Shown: positions 1 through 8,851, counted from the stretch's first letter. The stretch: 64,000 bases of DNA from VRUE01 sp963703235 (GCA_963703235.1 OY969802.1:1550001-1614000); one strand, 5' to 3'. Notes: a model not told the origin generated them from the sequence alone. Numbers and translations are program-made.

Positions 1-34
1 CGGCCGCGGTGCGCCGCGACGAGTCAAGCCAGCG

Positions 35-2785
35 TCAGCAGGGGATTTCGACCGTGACCCGCACGGTGTCGCTGCGGGTGCTGGTCCCGTCCGAGACTTC
101 CAGTTTCCAGTCGTGGGACTGGGTGCAGCCGTTGGTCGAGTAGACCCGCTGGTTGCCGGGGTCCTGCACGGTCGAGCGCGTTTCGGTCGGCCCGGACGGC
201 ACCAATTTGTCGGTCCATTTGTAGGTGAGCGGATCGGCTTCCGGATCGCTCGCGTTCGCCTGGAAGTTGAAGGTCGCGTACCACTGGTTGAAGTGCCCGG
301 CGTCCTGGGCCTCCGCCACTTTTTTCGCCAGGTTGGCGGGGCTGGTGATGTCCACGGTCGGCGGCAGGTCGGGCGGCGCCGTCGCGACGTCGATCGCGAT
401 CGCCTGCTCCGCGGTGGCGCCGACGTCGTCGGTGCCGCGCAGGGTCACCGTGTGCGTGCCGACCGGCACCCCGGTCAGGTCGAGGATGGCCTCGCGGCCG
501 GTGTCGAAGGGCGTCGTCGAGCCGTCGAGGAACCAGGCCAGCTGCGAGTCGATCAGCTCGAAGCCCGACTCGAACTGGTTGGCGTCGCGGCCGAGGCCGG
601 AGACCGGCACTTCCTCGCCCTGGAAGAAGGTTTCGCCACTGGCAGGCTGGAGGATCTCGACCGTCGGCCGGTCGTTGGTCGCGGTGACGTTGACGCTGTC
701 GCTGGCGCTGGCGCCATCCGGGAAGACCGCGGTGGCTTTGATCGTCGTAGCCCCGTACGGCAGCGCGTTGGTCGAGGTCGTCGCGCCGGTGCCGAGGATG
801 ACGCCGTTGGGCAGCGTCCAGGTGACCGACGTCGGCGCTCCGAGGTCGTCGTCGTAGACGAAGGCCGAGAGGCCGACCGTTGCCCCGCGGCGGTGCGAGC
901 TTCCGTTCAGGGGGCTCTCGATCCGAATCAGCCGTGGCAGCGCCCGCTTCACGGCCGCCAGTGCGTTGACGTATCTGCGCACCCTGCCGTCGGAGGACGA
1001 TTTCGCGGTGTCGATCAGGATGCGCTGGATAGCGCCGCCGGAGAGCGAGGGATCGGTTGCCTTGACCAGCGCCGCGACGCCGGCCAGGTAAGGCGCGGCG
1101 AAGCTGGTGCCGTTGACCGCGTGCACGCCGGATTTCGCCGGGTCGCCGCCGACCAGCACGGTCCCGGGCGCGAACAGGTCGACGCCACCGCCTCGGTTGC
1201 CCCAGTTCGAGTAGCCAGCGCGACCCGTCGAGTCGGGGCCGAGCGCGCCGGCGCAGAAGACGCCGACGTTCTCGCACGGCGTCCACAGGGTCTCCTCCCA
1301 GCAGACGATGAAGCAATCCTCGTCGTCGACGTTCGTGTCGTCGTTGCCGGCGGCGGCGACGAGGATCATCCCCGCCGCATTCGCCAGACCGGTCGTCGCC
1401 TCGAACGGCAGCACCGTCCACGAGAAGGCGGCCGGCACCCCGGCGCCGTAGCTCATGTTCAGCACCTGCGCCCCGGCGATGCCCGCCTCCGCCACGGCGC
1501 CGATGCCGGTGAAGAAGTCATAGAGCGTGAAGATCACGATCCGTCTCGCGACCAAGCCGCCGCTGCCGGCGACGCCGAGCCCGTTGTCGGGAACGGCGAA
1601 GGCGGCGTTGGCGACATTCGTCCCGTGCCAGGGGCAAGAGGAGCCGCCGCCGCAGCCGCTCAGGTTCGAGGTGCCGAGGGCGCTGGTGAACGGCACGTTG
1701 GAGATCGCCGTCAGCGGTTCGCCGAAGTCGGCGCCGTTGGTCCTCGGTGCGAATCCCATGTCGAGCACGGCCAGCCCGACCTTGTTCGCGGAGCGGCCGC
1801 TGCGCTCGATCAGGCGCCAGGCCTCGGCGGTGCCGATGCCCTGGGTCGAGGTCGCGGACAGGTGCTTCCAGTTGAAGGCGTTGCGGTCCCATCCCGAGCC
1901 GGTCGTGGCGAAACCATCCGGGCCCGTCGCCGCCTCGATCGAGGTGCCGGAGGCGATCGCCGTCCCCGGCGCGACGAAGTTGATCCCGACCTGCGTCCCT
2001 TTGCGGCTCTCGCGGGCCGCCGCCGCCAGCAACTCCAGCCCCTGCTCGCTGGAGACCGCCGTCACCGATCCGCGCGTGTCCGAGAGCTGCGAGAGATCGC
2101 TGGCGAGCCGGGCCTTATTCGCCCGGTCGACGTCGATGCGGACGAGGAACTGTTTGTATTTGCCGCCGAGCGGCGCCAGGTCGACCGTCGCCAGCACTTT
2201 GCCGCCCCAGCGTTTGAGGAAGGGCTCGAGGCGACCGCGCGAGGGCGCTTTGACGATCAGCTCGTTGGCGACGAAGTCGGCCGCCTGGCCGTAAGCGTCC
2301 TGCATACGGGCGACCGGACGCCGGCCGAAGCCGCGGATTTTCGGCATCTTGGCTTTGGGCTTCAGCGAGCGGTCGGTAATCACGGTGTCCGGCCCGCCGC
2401 AGGCTTTGCCGATCGGCAACGTGCGCAGCAACAGGATGCGCGCTCGCACCGAGCGCCGTTCGAGCGCCGCGTAGCGTTTCGCCAGGCCGCGGTTGCGCTG
2501 CCTCTTGGCAAGCAGCTCCTGCCTCGCGACCCGCTTCTGATGCGTCGCCAAGGCGTTGCTGGCGGGGCAGCTTTTCTTGCGCTGGAAGGCGTTGAGCGCC
2601 TGCAGCGCCGCCGCGCGACCGGCGGGGAAGGGCGTGCTCTTGACGAGGCCTTTGATCGCCCGCTCGACGGCTTTCGGCTTCGGCGCACCGGGGCGCTTGG
2701 CGTCGGCGTCAGAGGGAAGAGCGGCAAAGGCCAGCGTCGCGACCAGGATCGCCACGCATGCCCACCTCCCTCCCGGCTCGCTCAT
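35..2785 (-). CDS. Secreted S8 (subtilisin-like) serine protease
   Basis: An exported endopeptidase expected to act outside the membrane. The catalytic triad is visible: Asp342 in VLDMG, His387 in WHGTN, and Ser561 in NGTSFAAP, numbered from the MSEPGG start. An N-terminal hydrophobic segment ending in a small-residue AxA-like stretch (residues ~8-30) looks like a signal peptide. A Lys/Arg-rich propeptide-like region fills about 30-320, and two Ig/PKD-like beta domains (about 640-890) follow the protease domain. An in-frame ATG 45 bases upstream is also possible; I chose the inner ATG because the signal peptide then sits close to the N-terminus. It stands alone and is divergent from the downstream glyoxalase. 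Family assignment is secure; the substrate is unknown. Confidence 0.93.
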   Translation of the reverse strand: MSEPGGRWACVAILVATLAFAALPSDADAKRPGAPKPKAVERAIKGLVKSTPFPAGRAAALQALNAFQRKKSCPASNALATHQKRVARQELLAKRQRNRGLAKRYAALERRSVRARILLLRTLPIGKACGGPDTVITDRSLKPKAKMPKIRGFGRRPVARMQDAYGQAADFVANELIVKAPSRGRLEPFLKRWGGKVLATVDLAPLGGKYKQFLVRIDVDRANKARLASDLSQLSDTRGSVTAVSSEQGLELLAAAARESRKGTQVGINFVAPGTAIASGTSIEAATGPDGFATTGSGWDRNAFNWKHLSATSTQGIGTAEAWRLIERSGRSANKVGLAVLDMGFAPRTNGADFGEPLTAISNVPFTSALGTSNLSGCGGGSSCPWHGTNVANAAFAVPDNGLGVAGSGGLVARRIVIFTLYDFFTGIGAVAEAGIAGAQVLNMSYGAGVPAAFSWTVLPFEATTGLANAAGMILVAAAGNDDTNVDDEDCFIVCWEETLWTPCENVGVFCAGALGPDSTGRAGYSNWGNRGGGVDLFAPGTVLVGGDPAKSGVHAVNGTSFAAPYLAGVAALVKATDPSLSGGAIQRILIDTAKSSSDGRVRRYVNALAAVKRALPRLIRIESPLNGSSHRRGATVGLSAFVYDDDLGAPTSVTWTLPNGVILGTGATTSTNALPYGATTIKATAVFPDGASASDSVNVTATNDRPTVEILQPASGETFFQGEEVPVSGLGRDANQFESGFELIDSQLAWFLDGSTTPFDTGREAILDLTGVPVGTHTVTLRGTDDVGATAEQAIAIDVATAPPDLPPTVDITSPANLAKKVAEAQDAGHFNQWYATFNFQANASDPEADPLTYKWTDKLVPSGPTETRSTVQDPGNQRVYSTNGCTQSHDWKLEVSDGTSTRSDTVRVTVEIPC

Positions 2786-2865
2786 TCGCGCAGTGTCCAG
2801 AACCAATCGAAAGCTGTCGAGGCATCTCAACGATTATCCGGTGGTTAGCCTTCTACTAACGGCTC

Positions 2866-3243
2866 ATGCCCAGCTTCCTCCACACCTGCTACCGAATCGG
2901 CGACATCGACCGCTCGGTCGCCTTCTACGAGAAGCTCGGCTTCGAGGAGCGGCGGCGGATGCCGATCGGCGACGAGGCGATCAACGTCTTCATGGGCCTG
3001 CCCGGCGAGGGCGACTGGCTGGAGCTGACCTACAACCACGGGATCGACTCCTACGAGCTCGGCACCGGCTACAACCACATCGCGCTCCTGGTCGACGATC
3101 TCGACGCCACCATCGAGCAGCTGGCCGCGGATGGCGTCGAGCCCGAAAAGCCGCCCTATCGCCCCGGCGGGCGCACCGAGGGCCACCGCATCTGCTTCTT
3201 CCGCGACCCCGACGGCTACCGGATCGAGCTGATCGGCGAGTAG
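2866..3243 (+). CDS. Glyoxalase I-like VOC protein (lactoylglutathione lyase family)
   Basis: A single 125-residue protein with paired beta-alpha-beta-beta-beta (VOC) modules. The four metal ligands of bacterial glyoxalase I can be placed: His6, Glu53 (WLELTYN), His71 (GYNHIAL) and Glu121 (RIEL). Length also matches GloA. The family isomerises the hemithioacetal of methylglyoxal; in actinobacteria the thiol cofactor may be mycothiol rather than glutathione, so the exact substrate is an inference. It is divergent from the protease gene with an ~80-base shared upstream region. It is more GloA-like than the two other VOC genes in this window. Confidence 0.85.
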   Translation: MPSFLHTCYRIGDIDRSVAFYEKLGFEERRRMPIGDEAINVFMGLPGEGDWLELTYNHGIDSYELGTGYNHIALLVDDLDATIEQLAADGVEPEKPPYRPGGRTEGHRICFFRDPDGYRIELIGE

Positions 3244-3321
3244 GCAGCCAAACGGCGCGGCGGAAGCGGAAGCGGAAGCGACCCGAGGTTTCGTCCTCCA
3301 AATCGCGGGAACCCGGACCGC

Positions 3322-4197
3322 ATGCGGGGAAGATCGTTTCGGCTGCGCGGACTCGGCCTCAGCACCCTCTTGGCGCTTGGCGCGCTCGCTGGCGCCCTGC
3401 TTGTCGCTTCTCCGGCCCAGACGGCGCCGGGCGACATCGCCGACCTCTCGCTGAGCAAGACCGACAGCCCAGATCCGGTCACGGTCGACACGACCCTGGC
3501 CTACACGGTCGTCGTCTCGAACCTGGGCCCGCAGGGCGCTACCGAGGTAACCGTCAGCGATCGCCTTCCCGCCCAAACCCACTACGTTTCCGCCAGCGCC
3601 AGCAGTGGCAACTGCGAGCGCAAAGGCAGGAATGTCACCTGCCAGGTGGGGAATCTCAGCCCGGCTCCCGGTCCCGGCGACATGGCGACCGTCATCGTGC
3701 AGGTGATCCCGACCCGGGTCGGGACGATCGAGAACACCGCCTCGGTCGACAGCGTCGAGAACGACCTCGTCTCCTTCAACGACAGCGCCACCGCCTCTAC
3801 CGAGGTCGTCGCCGCGCCGCGCATCGGTAGCTGCCGCGGCATCGCCGCGACGGTGGTCGGGACCAGAGGCTCCGACAGCCTCACCGGCACGGGCGGCCCC
3901 GACGTGATCGCCGGGCTTGGCGGCAGCGACCTGATCGCCGGCCTCGCCGGGCGCGACCTGATCTGCGCCGGCGACGGCAACGACCGCGTCAGGACCGGCC
4001 CGGCGGCGGACCGGGCCTTCGGCGGCGCCGGCCGCGACGAGATGCTTGGCCGTGGCGGACCCGACCTGCTCGTCGGCAACGCCGGCGGCGACGAGCTCAA
4101 GGGCAACCGGGGCAGCGACCGGCTGCGCGGCGGCCGCGGCTTCGACCTCTGCGCCGGCGGCGCCGGCCTCGACCGCGTGCGCGGCTGCGAGGGCTGA
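3322..4197 (+). CDS. Secreted DUF11 plus hemolysin-type calcium-repeat protein
   Basis: A 291-residue exported protein. Residues 1-36 form a signal peptide (Arg-rich start, Leu/Ala core, ASPAQTA end). Residues ~38-170 match a DUF11-type beta-sandwich (NLGPQGATEVTVSDRLP is the typical signature). Residues ~185-290 are Gly/Asp-rich nonapeptide-like repeats (GGSDLIAGL, GDGNDRVRTG, GGPDLLVGN) that in RTX proteins fold into a Ca2+-binding parallel beta-roll. Several repeats carry Arg in place of Asp, so calcium binding may be partial. No enzymatic domain is seen; a cell-surface or matrix role is inferred. A related repeat protein lies at 16747-17385. Confidence 0.82.
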   Translation: MRGRSFRLRGLGLSTLLALGALAGALLVASPAQTAPGDIADLSLSKTDSPDPVTVDTTLAYTVVVSNLGPQGATEVTVSDRLPAQTHYVSASASSGNCERKGRNVTCQVGNLSPAPGPGDMATVIVQVIPTRVGTIENTASVDSVENDLVSFNDSATASTEVVAAPRIGSCRGIAATVVGTRGSDSLTGTGGPDVIAGLGGSDLIAGLAGRDLICAGDGNDRVRTGPAADRAFGGAGRDEMLGRGGPDLLVGNAGGDELKGNRGSDRLRGGRGFDLCAGGAGLDRVRGCEG

Positions 4198-4278
4198 GCG
4201 GCTCGTGGAGGACCGCACCGTCTAAAGGAGATCGCTAGGCTCCTCCCCGCTCTAGCTTGGAACGGGAGAGGGAGGATC

Positions 4279-4638
4279 GTGAAACTTGTGATCGGCATCG
4301 TGCGCCCTGAGAAGGCGAACGACGTGCTGGAAGCTCTGTACCGGGCCGAGGTCCGCGGCGTATCGATCAGCCGCGTCGAGGGTCACGGTGGCGAGCTCGA
4401 GCGCGTCGAGACCTACCGCGGCACCACCGTCAAGATGGGCCTTTCCGACAAGGTCCGGTTCGAGGTCGCCGTTTCGGACTCGTTCGTCCAAGCGACCGTC
4501 GACGCGCTCTGCGAGGGGGCGCGCACCGGCCAGGTCGGCGACGGCAAGATCTTCGTCGTGCCGCTGGAGCAGGCGGTCCGCATCCGCACCGGCGAGTCCG
4601 ACGAGGCCGCCGTCACCCCGGTGGTGAAGCAGCGATGA
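4279..4638 (+). CDS. glnK: PII nitrogen regulatory protein, paired with amt
   Basis: PII proteins are trimeric sensors of ATP/ADP and 2-oxoglutarate; when encoded beside amt they plug the ammonium channel through the T-loop. The 119-residue length and motifs fit: YRG at 46-48, TGxxGDGKIFV near 83-93, and RIRTGE near 101-106. The T-loop residue at position 51, normally the Tyr that is uridylylated or adenylylated, is Val here (YRGTTVKMG). The GTG start is set by a strong GGGAGAGGGAGGA ribosome-binding stretch, and the stop overlaps the amt start in ATGA, implying translational coupling. Confidence 0.93.
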   Translation: MKLVIGIVRPEKANDVLEALYRAEVRGVSISRVEGHGGELERVETYRGTTVKMGLSDKVRFEVAVSDSFVQATVDALCEGARTGQVGDGKIFVVPLEQAVRIRTGESDEAAVTPVVKQR

Positions 4639-5927
4639 GCGCTCTCGTAATCGCCCAGGTCGACACCGGCGACACCGCCTGGATGCTCACCTCGACCGCG
4701 CTGGTCCTGTTGATGACGATCGGGCTCGGCGTCTTCTACGCCGGCCTGGTGCGGGCGAAGAACACCCTCAACACCTTCATGATGTGCGTCTCGGCGATGG
4801 CGATCGCCGGCGTCACCTGGGCACTGCTGGGCTACTCGCTCGCCTTCGACGGCGAAGCGGCGCTGGTCGGCGGCCTCGATCACTTCGCCTTGCAAGGGGT
4901 CGACTTCGAGCCCCGCGGCGAAGGCACGATCCCCGAGCTCGTCTTCATGGCGTTCCAGGGGACCTTCTGCATCATCACGGTGGCGCTGATCTCCGGCGCC
5001 GTCGTCGAGCGGATGCGGTTCGGCGCCTGGATGGTCTTCGCGGCGCTGTGGTCGGTGCTGGTCTACGCGGTGCTGGCCCACTGGGCTTTCGGCGGCGGCT
5101 GGTTGGCCGAGCAGGGAACGCTCGACTTCGCCGGCGGCGTCCCGGTCGAGATGGGCTCCGGCTTCGCGGCCCTGGCCGCGGCGCTGGTGGTCGGGCAGCG
5201 GAAGGACTACGGGCGGCAGGCGCTGCTTCCACACAACGCGGTCTACGTGCTGCTGGGCGCCGGCCTGCTGTGGTTCGGCTGGTTCGGCTTCAACGGCGGC
5301 AGCGGCCTCTCGACCGGCAACTCGAGCGTGCTCGCCTTCGTCAACACGATGCTGACCCCGGCCTGCGCCCTGCTGACCTGGTTTGTGTTCGACCTGATCC
5401 GCGGCCGGCGGGTGACGGCGATCGGCGCCGCCACCGCGATCATTGTCGGCTGCGTGCTGATCACCCCCGCCGGCGGCTTCATCAGCCCCGGCTGGGCGAT
5501 GGTGCTGGGCTTCGTCGGCGCCGTACCCTGCTACCTGGCGATCATGTGGCGCCCGCGGACCCGCGTCGACGAGACGCTCGACGTGCTCGCCGCCCACGGC
5601 ATCGCCGGCTTCACCGGCATCCTCTTCCTCGGCCTGGTCGCGCAGATCGGCTGGAACGGGGTGGCCGACGGGCTCTTCTACGGCGACGCCGGCCAGTTCT
5701 GGTCGCAGGCCGTGGCCGCGGTGGTGACGCCCGCCTACGCCTTCATCGCCACCTTCATCCTGCTGAAGCTGGTCGGCGCGGTGATGCCGCTGCGGGCGAG
5801 CGAGCACGACGAGGCGGTCGGCATGGACGTCGTCTACCACGGCGAGGAGGCCTACGCCAGCGGCGAGGGCGCGATCCTGGTCGCGCCCGAGGCCGACGGC
5901 GAGATCCTCGTAGCCGACCCGCGCTGA
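4635..5927 (+). CDS. amt: Ammonium transporter (Amt/Mep family)
   Basis: An integral membrane channel/transporter of 430 residues with about 11 hydrophobic segments and a short cytoplasmic tail. The N-terminus carries the typical TGDTAWMLTSTALVLLMT signature. The pore twin-His pair is altered: the position equivalent to E. coli AmtB His168 is Glu172 (GGVPVEMGSG), while the His318 equivalent is retained as His321 (AAHGIAGF). A Glu at the first site is known from fungal Mep1/Mep3 transporters and affects conduction. It overlaps glnK by four bases, so the PII protein is its expected regulator. An inverted repeat 24 bases after the stop probably ends transcription. Confidence 0.95.
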   Translation: MSALVIAQVDTGDTAWMLTSTALVLLMTIGLGVFYAGLVRAKNTLNTFMMCVSAMAIAGVTWALLGYSLAFDGEAALVGGLDHFALQGVDFEPRGEGTIPELVFMAFQGTFCIITVALISGAVVERMRFGAWMVFAALWSVLVYAVLAHWAFGGGWLAEQGTLDFAGGVPVEMGSGFAALAAALVVGQRKDYGRQALLPHNAVYVLLGAGLLWFGWFGFNGGSGLSTGNSSVLAFVNTMLTPACALLTWFVFDLIRGRRVTAIGAATAIIVGCVLITPAGGFISPGWAMVLGFVGAVPCYLAIMWRPRTRVDETLDVLAAHGIAGFTGILFLGLVAQIGWNGVADGLFYGDAGQFWSQAVAAVVTPAYAFIATFILLKLVGAVMPLRASEHDEAVGMDVVYHGEEAYASGEGAILVAPEADGEILVADPR

Positions 5928-5951
5928 GAGCTTTCCCGCCGCCGGGCCTGA

Positions 5952-5972
5952 AGCGTCCGCCATTTGGACGCT
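5952..5972 (+). terminator. Hairpin after amt
   Basis: Perfect 7-bp arms (AGCGTCC / GGACGCT) enclose a 7-base loop 24 bases downstream of amt. There is no clear U-run, so it may be a weak or factor-assisted terminator, or mRNA 3'-end protection. Confidence 0.5.
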
Positions 5973-6003
5973 AGAGGCCCGTCGGCCGTCCTATCCTGAG
6001 GCG

Positions 6004-6321
6004 ATGGCCGAGTACCTGCAGGTGCTGACTACCGCCGGCTCCGAGGAGGAGGCCGAGCGGATCGCGGCGGCGCTGGTCGAGCGGCGCCTCGCCGCCTGCG
6101 TGCAGACGATCGGCCCGATCGCCAGCCGCTACCGCTGGCAGGGCGAGGTCGAGACCGCGCGGGAGTGGCTCTGCCTGGCGAAGACGGAGGCCGGGCGCTA
6201 CGAGGGCGTCGAGGCGGCGATCCGCGAGCTCCACTCCTACGAGGAGCCCGAGATCGTCGCCACGCCGATCGTCGCCGGCAGCCGGGGTTACCTCGACTGG
6301 CTCGGCGCCAGCCTGGCCTAG
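6004..6321 (+). CDS. cutA: CutA1 divalent-ion tolerance protein
   Basis: A 105-residue protein with the CutA1 fold signature: LVERRLAACVQ near 24-34, YRWQGEVE near 43-50, and HSYEEPEIVATPI near 76-88. CutA1 forms a very stable cytoplasmic trimer structurally related to PII; it is linked to copper/divalent metal tolerance, but its biochemical role is unresolved. The stop codon overlaps that of the convergent ABC permease gene by three bases. Its position after glnK-amt is probably coincidental. Confidence 0.93.
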   Translation: MAEYLQVLTTAGSEEEAERIAAALVERRLAACVQTIGPIASRYRWQGEVETAREWLCLAKTEAGRYEGVEAAIRELHSYEEPEIVATPIVAGSRGYLDWLGASLA

Positions 6322-7085
6322 GCGCGCAGGCGGTAGCCGCTCGAGAAGAGCCGCAGGTTGACCGCGAAGAGGACCGCGGTCGCCGCGGTCAGCGCCAGCA
6401 GCGAGAGGGCGACGCTGACTTCGCTGTAGCCGACGAAGCCGTAGCGGACCAGGTTGATCATGTAGAAGATCGGGTTGAAGTGGGTCAGGGTTTCGAACGG
6501 CTCCGGCAGCAGGGTGGCGGAGTAGAAGACGCCGCCGAGGAAGATCAGCGGCTGCAGGACGAAGGTCTGGGCGAAGGCGACGTCGTCGAACTGCTCGGCG
6601 CGGACCCCGATCAGCACCCCGAGCTGGGAGAAGAAGAAGCCGACGAGGAAGAGCGACGGGATGAGGACGAGGACGTGGTCGACCGGTAGGTCGACCAGCA
6701 GCGAGGCGGCGACGAAGGTGAGAATGGAGACGATGAGGCCGCGCATGAAGCCGCCGAGCGAGAAGGCGAGCAGCAGCTCCAGCGGCGAGGCAGGCGAGGA
6801 GAGCTGGTCCTGGATCGCCCCCTGGAACTTCTGCTGCAGGATCGAGGAGGAGTTGTTGGCGAAGGCGTTGATCGACCAGGCCATCATGATCAGGCCGGGG
6901 ATCACGAAGACGACGTAGTCGATCCCGTGCAGCTGGTCGATCCGCGAGCCGAGCGCGGCGCCGAAGACGGAGATGTAGAGGAAGGTTTCCAGCAGCGGCG
7001 CGCCGATCGTCTGTTTCTTGATCTTCATGAAGCGGTTGACCTCGCGCCGCCAGAGGGTGGCGAAGCGAATCTGGGCGGCGGTCAT
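6318..7085 (-). CDS. ABC-2 type transporter permease
   Basis: A 255-residue integral membrane subunit with about six hydrophobic segments, encoded 16 bases after its ATPase partner. The layout, with a long cytoplasmic N-terminus, the NNSSSILQQKFQGAIQDQL region and the HFNPIFYMINLVRYGF motif, is typical of ABC-2 exporters such as the YadH/NodJ group. I took the ATG after the ATPase stop as start; the longer open frame upstream overlaps the ATPase gene and has shadow composition. Substrate is unknown; this class exports drugs, polysaccharides or lipid-linked compounds. Confidence 0.9.
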   Translation of the reverse strand: MTAAQIRFATLWRREVNRFMKIKKQTIGAPLLETFLYISVFGAALGSRIDQLHGIDYVVFVIPGLIMMAWSINAFANNSSSILQQKFQGAIQDQLSSPASPLELLLAFSLGGFMRGLIVSILTFVAASLLVDLPVDHVLVLIPSLFLVGFFFSQLGVLIGVRAEQFDDVAFAQTFVLQPLIFLGGVFYSATLLPEPFETLTHFNPIFYMINLVRYGFVGYSEVSVALSLLALTAATAVLFAVNLRLFSSGYRLRA

Positions 7086-7101
7086 GGACGTGGGCTCCAG
7101 C

Positions 7102-7875
7102 TCACGAGGCAGCCTCCAACTCGATCCGCGAGCGCGACAGCTCCTTGCGGCCGACCAGCGCCAGGTAGGCGTCCTCGAGGTTGCCGACGCCGTACTCGCT
7201 CGCCAGCTCGTTGCTCGTCCCCTCGCCGACGATCCTGCCCTCGTTGATGAAGGCGATCCGGTCGCAGAGCTGCTCGGCCTCCTCGATGTAATGGGTGGTG
7301 AGCAGGATCGTCGTCCCCTCCCCCTTGATCCGCTGCACGTAGTGCCACAGCTCCAGCCGCAGCTCGACGTCGACACCGGCGGTCGGCTCGTCGAGGATCA
7401 AGAGGCGCGGCCGGTGCATCATCGCCCGCGCCAGGATCAGGCGGCGTTTCATCCCGCCGGAGAGGGTGCGGGTGCGTTCGTCGCGCTTCTCGGTCAGCGA
7501 GAAGGTCTCCAGCAGCTCCGTTGCCCGCTCGCGCCGCTCCCGCTTCGGCATCCCGAAGTAGCCGGCGTGATAGTCGAGCGTCTCCTCGACGGTGAGGAAC
7601 CAGTCGAGGTTGGGCTCCTGCGGCGCCAGCCCGACCGCCTGCCGCGCCTCCGCGTAGCGGTCGATCGCGTCGTGACCGAAGACGCTGATCGCGCCCGCCG
7701 TCGGCTGTGCCAGCCCGGTCGTGCAGTGGATCAGGGTCGACTTGCCCGCCCCGTTGGGGCCGAGCAGGCCGAACAGCTCCCCCGCCTCGATCCGCAGCGA
7801 GACGCCGCGCAGCGCCTCGACCCCGGTCGGGTAGCGCTTGGCGAGGTCCTCGATCAGCAGGGCAGCGTCGTTCAC
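7102..7875 (-). CDS. ABC transporter ATP-binding protein
   Basis: A 257-residue nucleotide-binding subunit. Walker A GPNGAGKS is at about 39-46, the signature LSGGMKRR near 138, Walker B LLILDEPTAGVD near 157-168, and the switch His in LLTTHYIEEA near 193. The closest familiar group is YadG/NodI, which pairs with ABC-2 permeases, as found here. The two genes form an exporter operon reading away from the palindrome-containing divergent region shared with the exonuclease gene. Confidence 0.93.
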   Translation of the reverse strand: MNDAALLIEDLAKRYPTGVEALRGVSLRIEAGELFGLLGPNGAGKSTLIHCTTGLAQPTAGAISVFGHDAIDRYAEARQAVGLAPQEPNLDWFLTVEETLDYHAGYFGMPKRERRERATELLETFSLTEKRDERTRTLSGGMKRRLILARAMMHRPRLLILDEPTAGVDVELRLELWHYVQRIKGEGTTILLTTHYIEEAEQLCDRIAFINEGRIVGEGTSNELASEYGVGNLEDAYLALVGRKELSRSRIELEAAS

Positions 7876-7913
7876 AAGCGCCCAAACCTAGTGGACGGCC
7901 ACCCTGGGGCCCC

Positions 7914-7962
7914 GACGAGCCGTGAGTTAGCCACCCTATGGGTGCTCAACTCACGGCTCGTC
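7914..7962. repeat. 49-bp near-perfect palindrome in a divergent intergenic region
   Basis: Arms of 15 bp (GACGAGCCGTGAGTT and its complement) flank a further CACCC-TAT-GGGTG hairpin, giving almost continuous pairing around a 3-base loop. It lies between divergent genes, so it is not a conventional terminator. It could be an operator, a REP-like element or a cruciform site. Confidence 0.8.
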
Positions 7963-7987
7963 CCTCGTCGGGGCATAGGCTGAGGTC

Positions 7988-8851
7988 ATGCTCGGTCCCC
8001 TGCTAGCCGTCGACACGCCATCGATGCTGTTCCGCGCCTACTACGCGCTGCCGGACTCGATCGTGGGGCCAAACGGAACCCCGGTCAACGCGCTGCTCGG
8101 CGCCGCCAACCTGATCCTGCGCGAGGTCGAAGTGCACCAGCCACGCGCGGTCGTCCTCTGCTTCGGCCCCGACGCCGCCTCCTACCGGACCGAGCTGTAT
8201 CCCGCCTACCACGCCGAGCGCGACGAGGTTCCGGACGGTCTGGCGCCGCAGTGGGCCGACAGCCGTGCCTTCTTCGAGGCCTTCGGCTGGACGGTCGAGA
8301 CCAGCAGCTCGCTCGAGGCCGACGACCTGCTCGGCACCCTCGCCCACCGCGAGGCCGAGGCGGGCGGGACGGCGCTGCTGCTGACCGGGGACCGCGACAT
8401 GTACCAGTGCGCCGGCGAGAGGGTTACGGTGCTCTACGTCAGGACGGGCGGCAAGAAAGGAGCCGAAGAGGTGACGCCGGAAGGGGTGCGCGAGCGCTAC
8501 GGCGTCGACCCGGGGCAGGTGCCCGACTTCATCGCCCTGCGCGGCGACCCCTCCGACGGCCTGCCCGGGGCGAAGGGCGTGGGGCCGAAGACGGCGGCCG
8601 AGCTGCTGCGCAAGCACGGCACCCTGGAGGCGATCCTCGACAACGCGATCCGCGAGCCGCGCCCGAAGCTGCGCGGGGCTCTGCTCGACGGCCGCGAGGA
8701 GCTGCTCGCCTTCAAGGACATCGCGACCCTGCGCGACGCCGGCGTCGCGCGGCCGCCCGACCGCCCCACCGACTGGGCCGGCGCCGCCGCCGCCGCCCGC
8801 GAGCGCGACATGAACCGCCTCGCGGAGCGGCTGGAGAGCTTCGATGCCTAG
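7988..8851 (+). CDS. 5'-3' exonuclease / flap endonuclease (PolA N-domain type)
   Basis: A 287-residue protein equivalent to the 5' nuclease domain of DNA polymerase I but standing alone. Metal-binding acidic residues are in place: Asp9 (AVDTPS), the SLEADDLLG motif near 109-117, and LLTGDRDMYQ near 135-144. The helix-three-turn-helix DNA-binding region reads GDPSDGLPGAKGVGPKTAAELL near 188-209. Such stand-alone copies are common in actinobacteria alongside full-length polA. It would process RNA primers and flaps in replication and repair. Its last codons overlap the next gene's proposed start. Confidence 0.9.
   Translation: MLGPLLAVDTPSMLFRAYYALPDSIVGPNGTPVNALLGAANLILREVEVHQPRAVVLCFGPDAASYRTELYPAYHAERDEVPDGLAPQWADSRAFFEAFGWTVETSSSLEADDLLGTLAHREAEAGGTALLLTGDRDMYQCAGERVTVLYVRTGGKKGAEEVTPEGVRERYGVDPGQVPDFIALRGDPSDGLPGAKGVGPKTAAELLRKHGTLEAILDNAIREPRPKLRGALLDGREELLAFKDIATLRDAGVARPPDRPTDWAGAAAAARERDMNRLAERLESFDA

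Noticed and set aside
113..2848. A 911-codon plus-strand open frame opposite the protease
   Set aside because: Antisense shadow; the minus strand has the complete subtilisin triad.
6318..7376. A 352-residue form of the ABC permease
   Set aside because: The extra N-terminus overlaps the ATPase gene and is Ser/Arg-rich shadow sequence.
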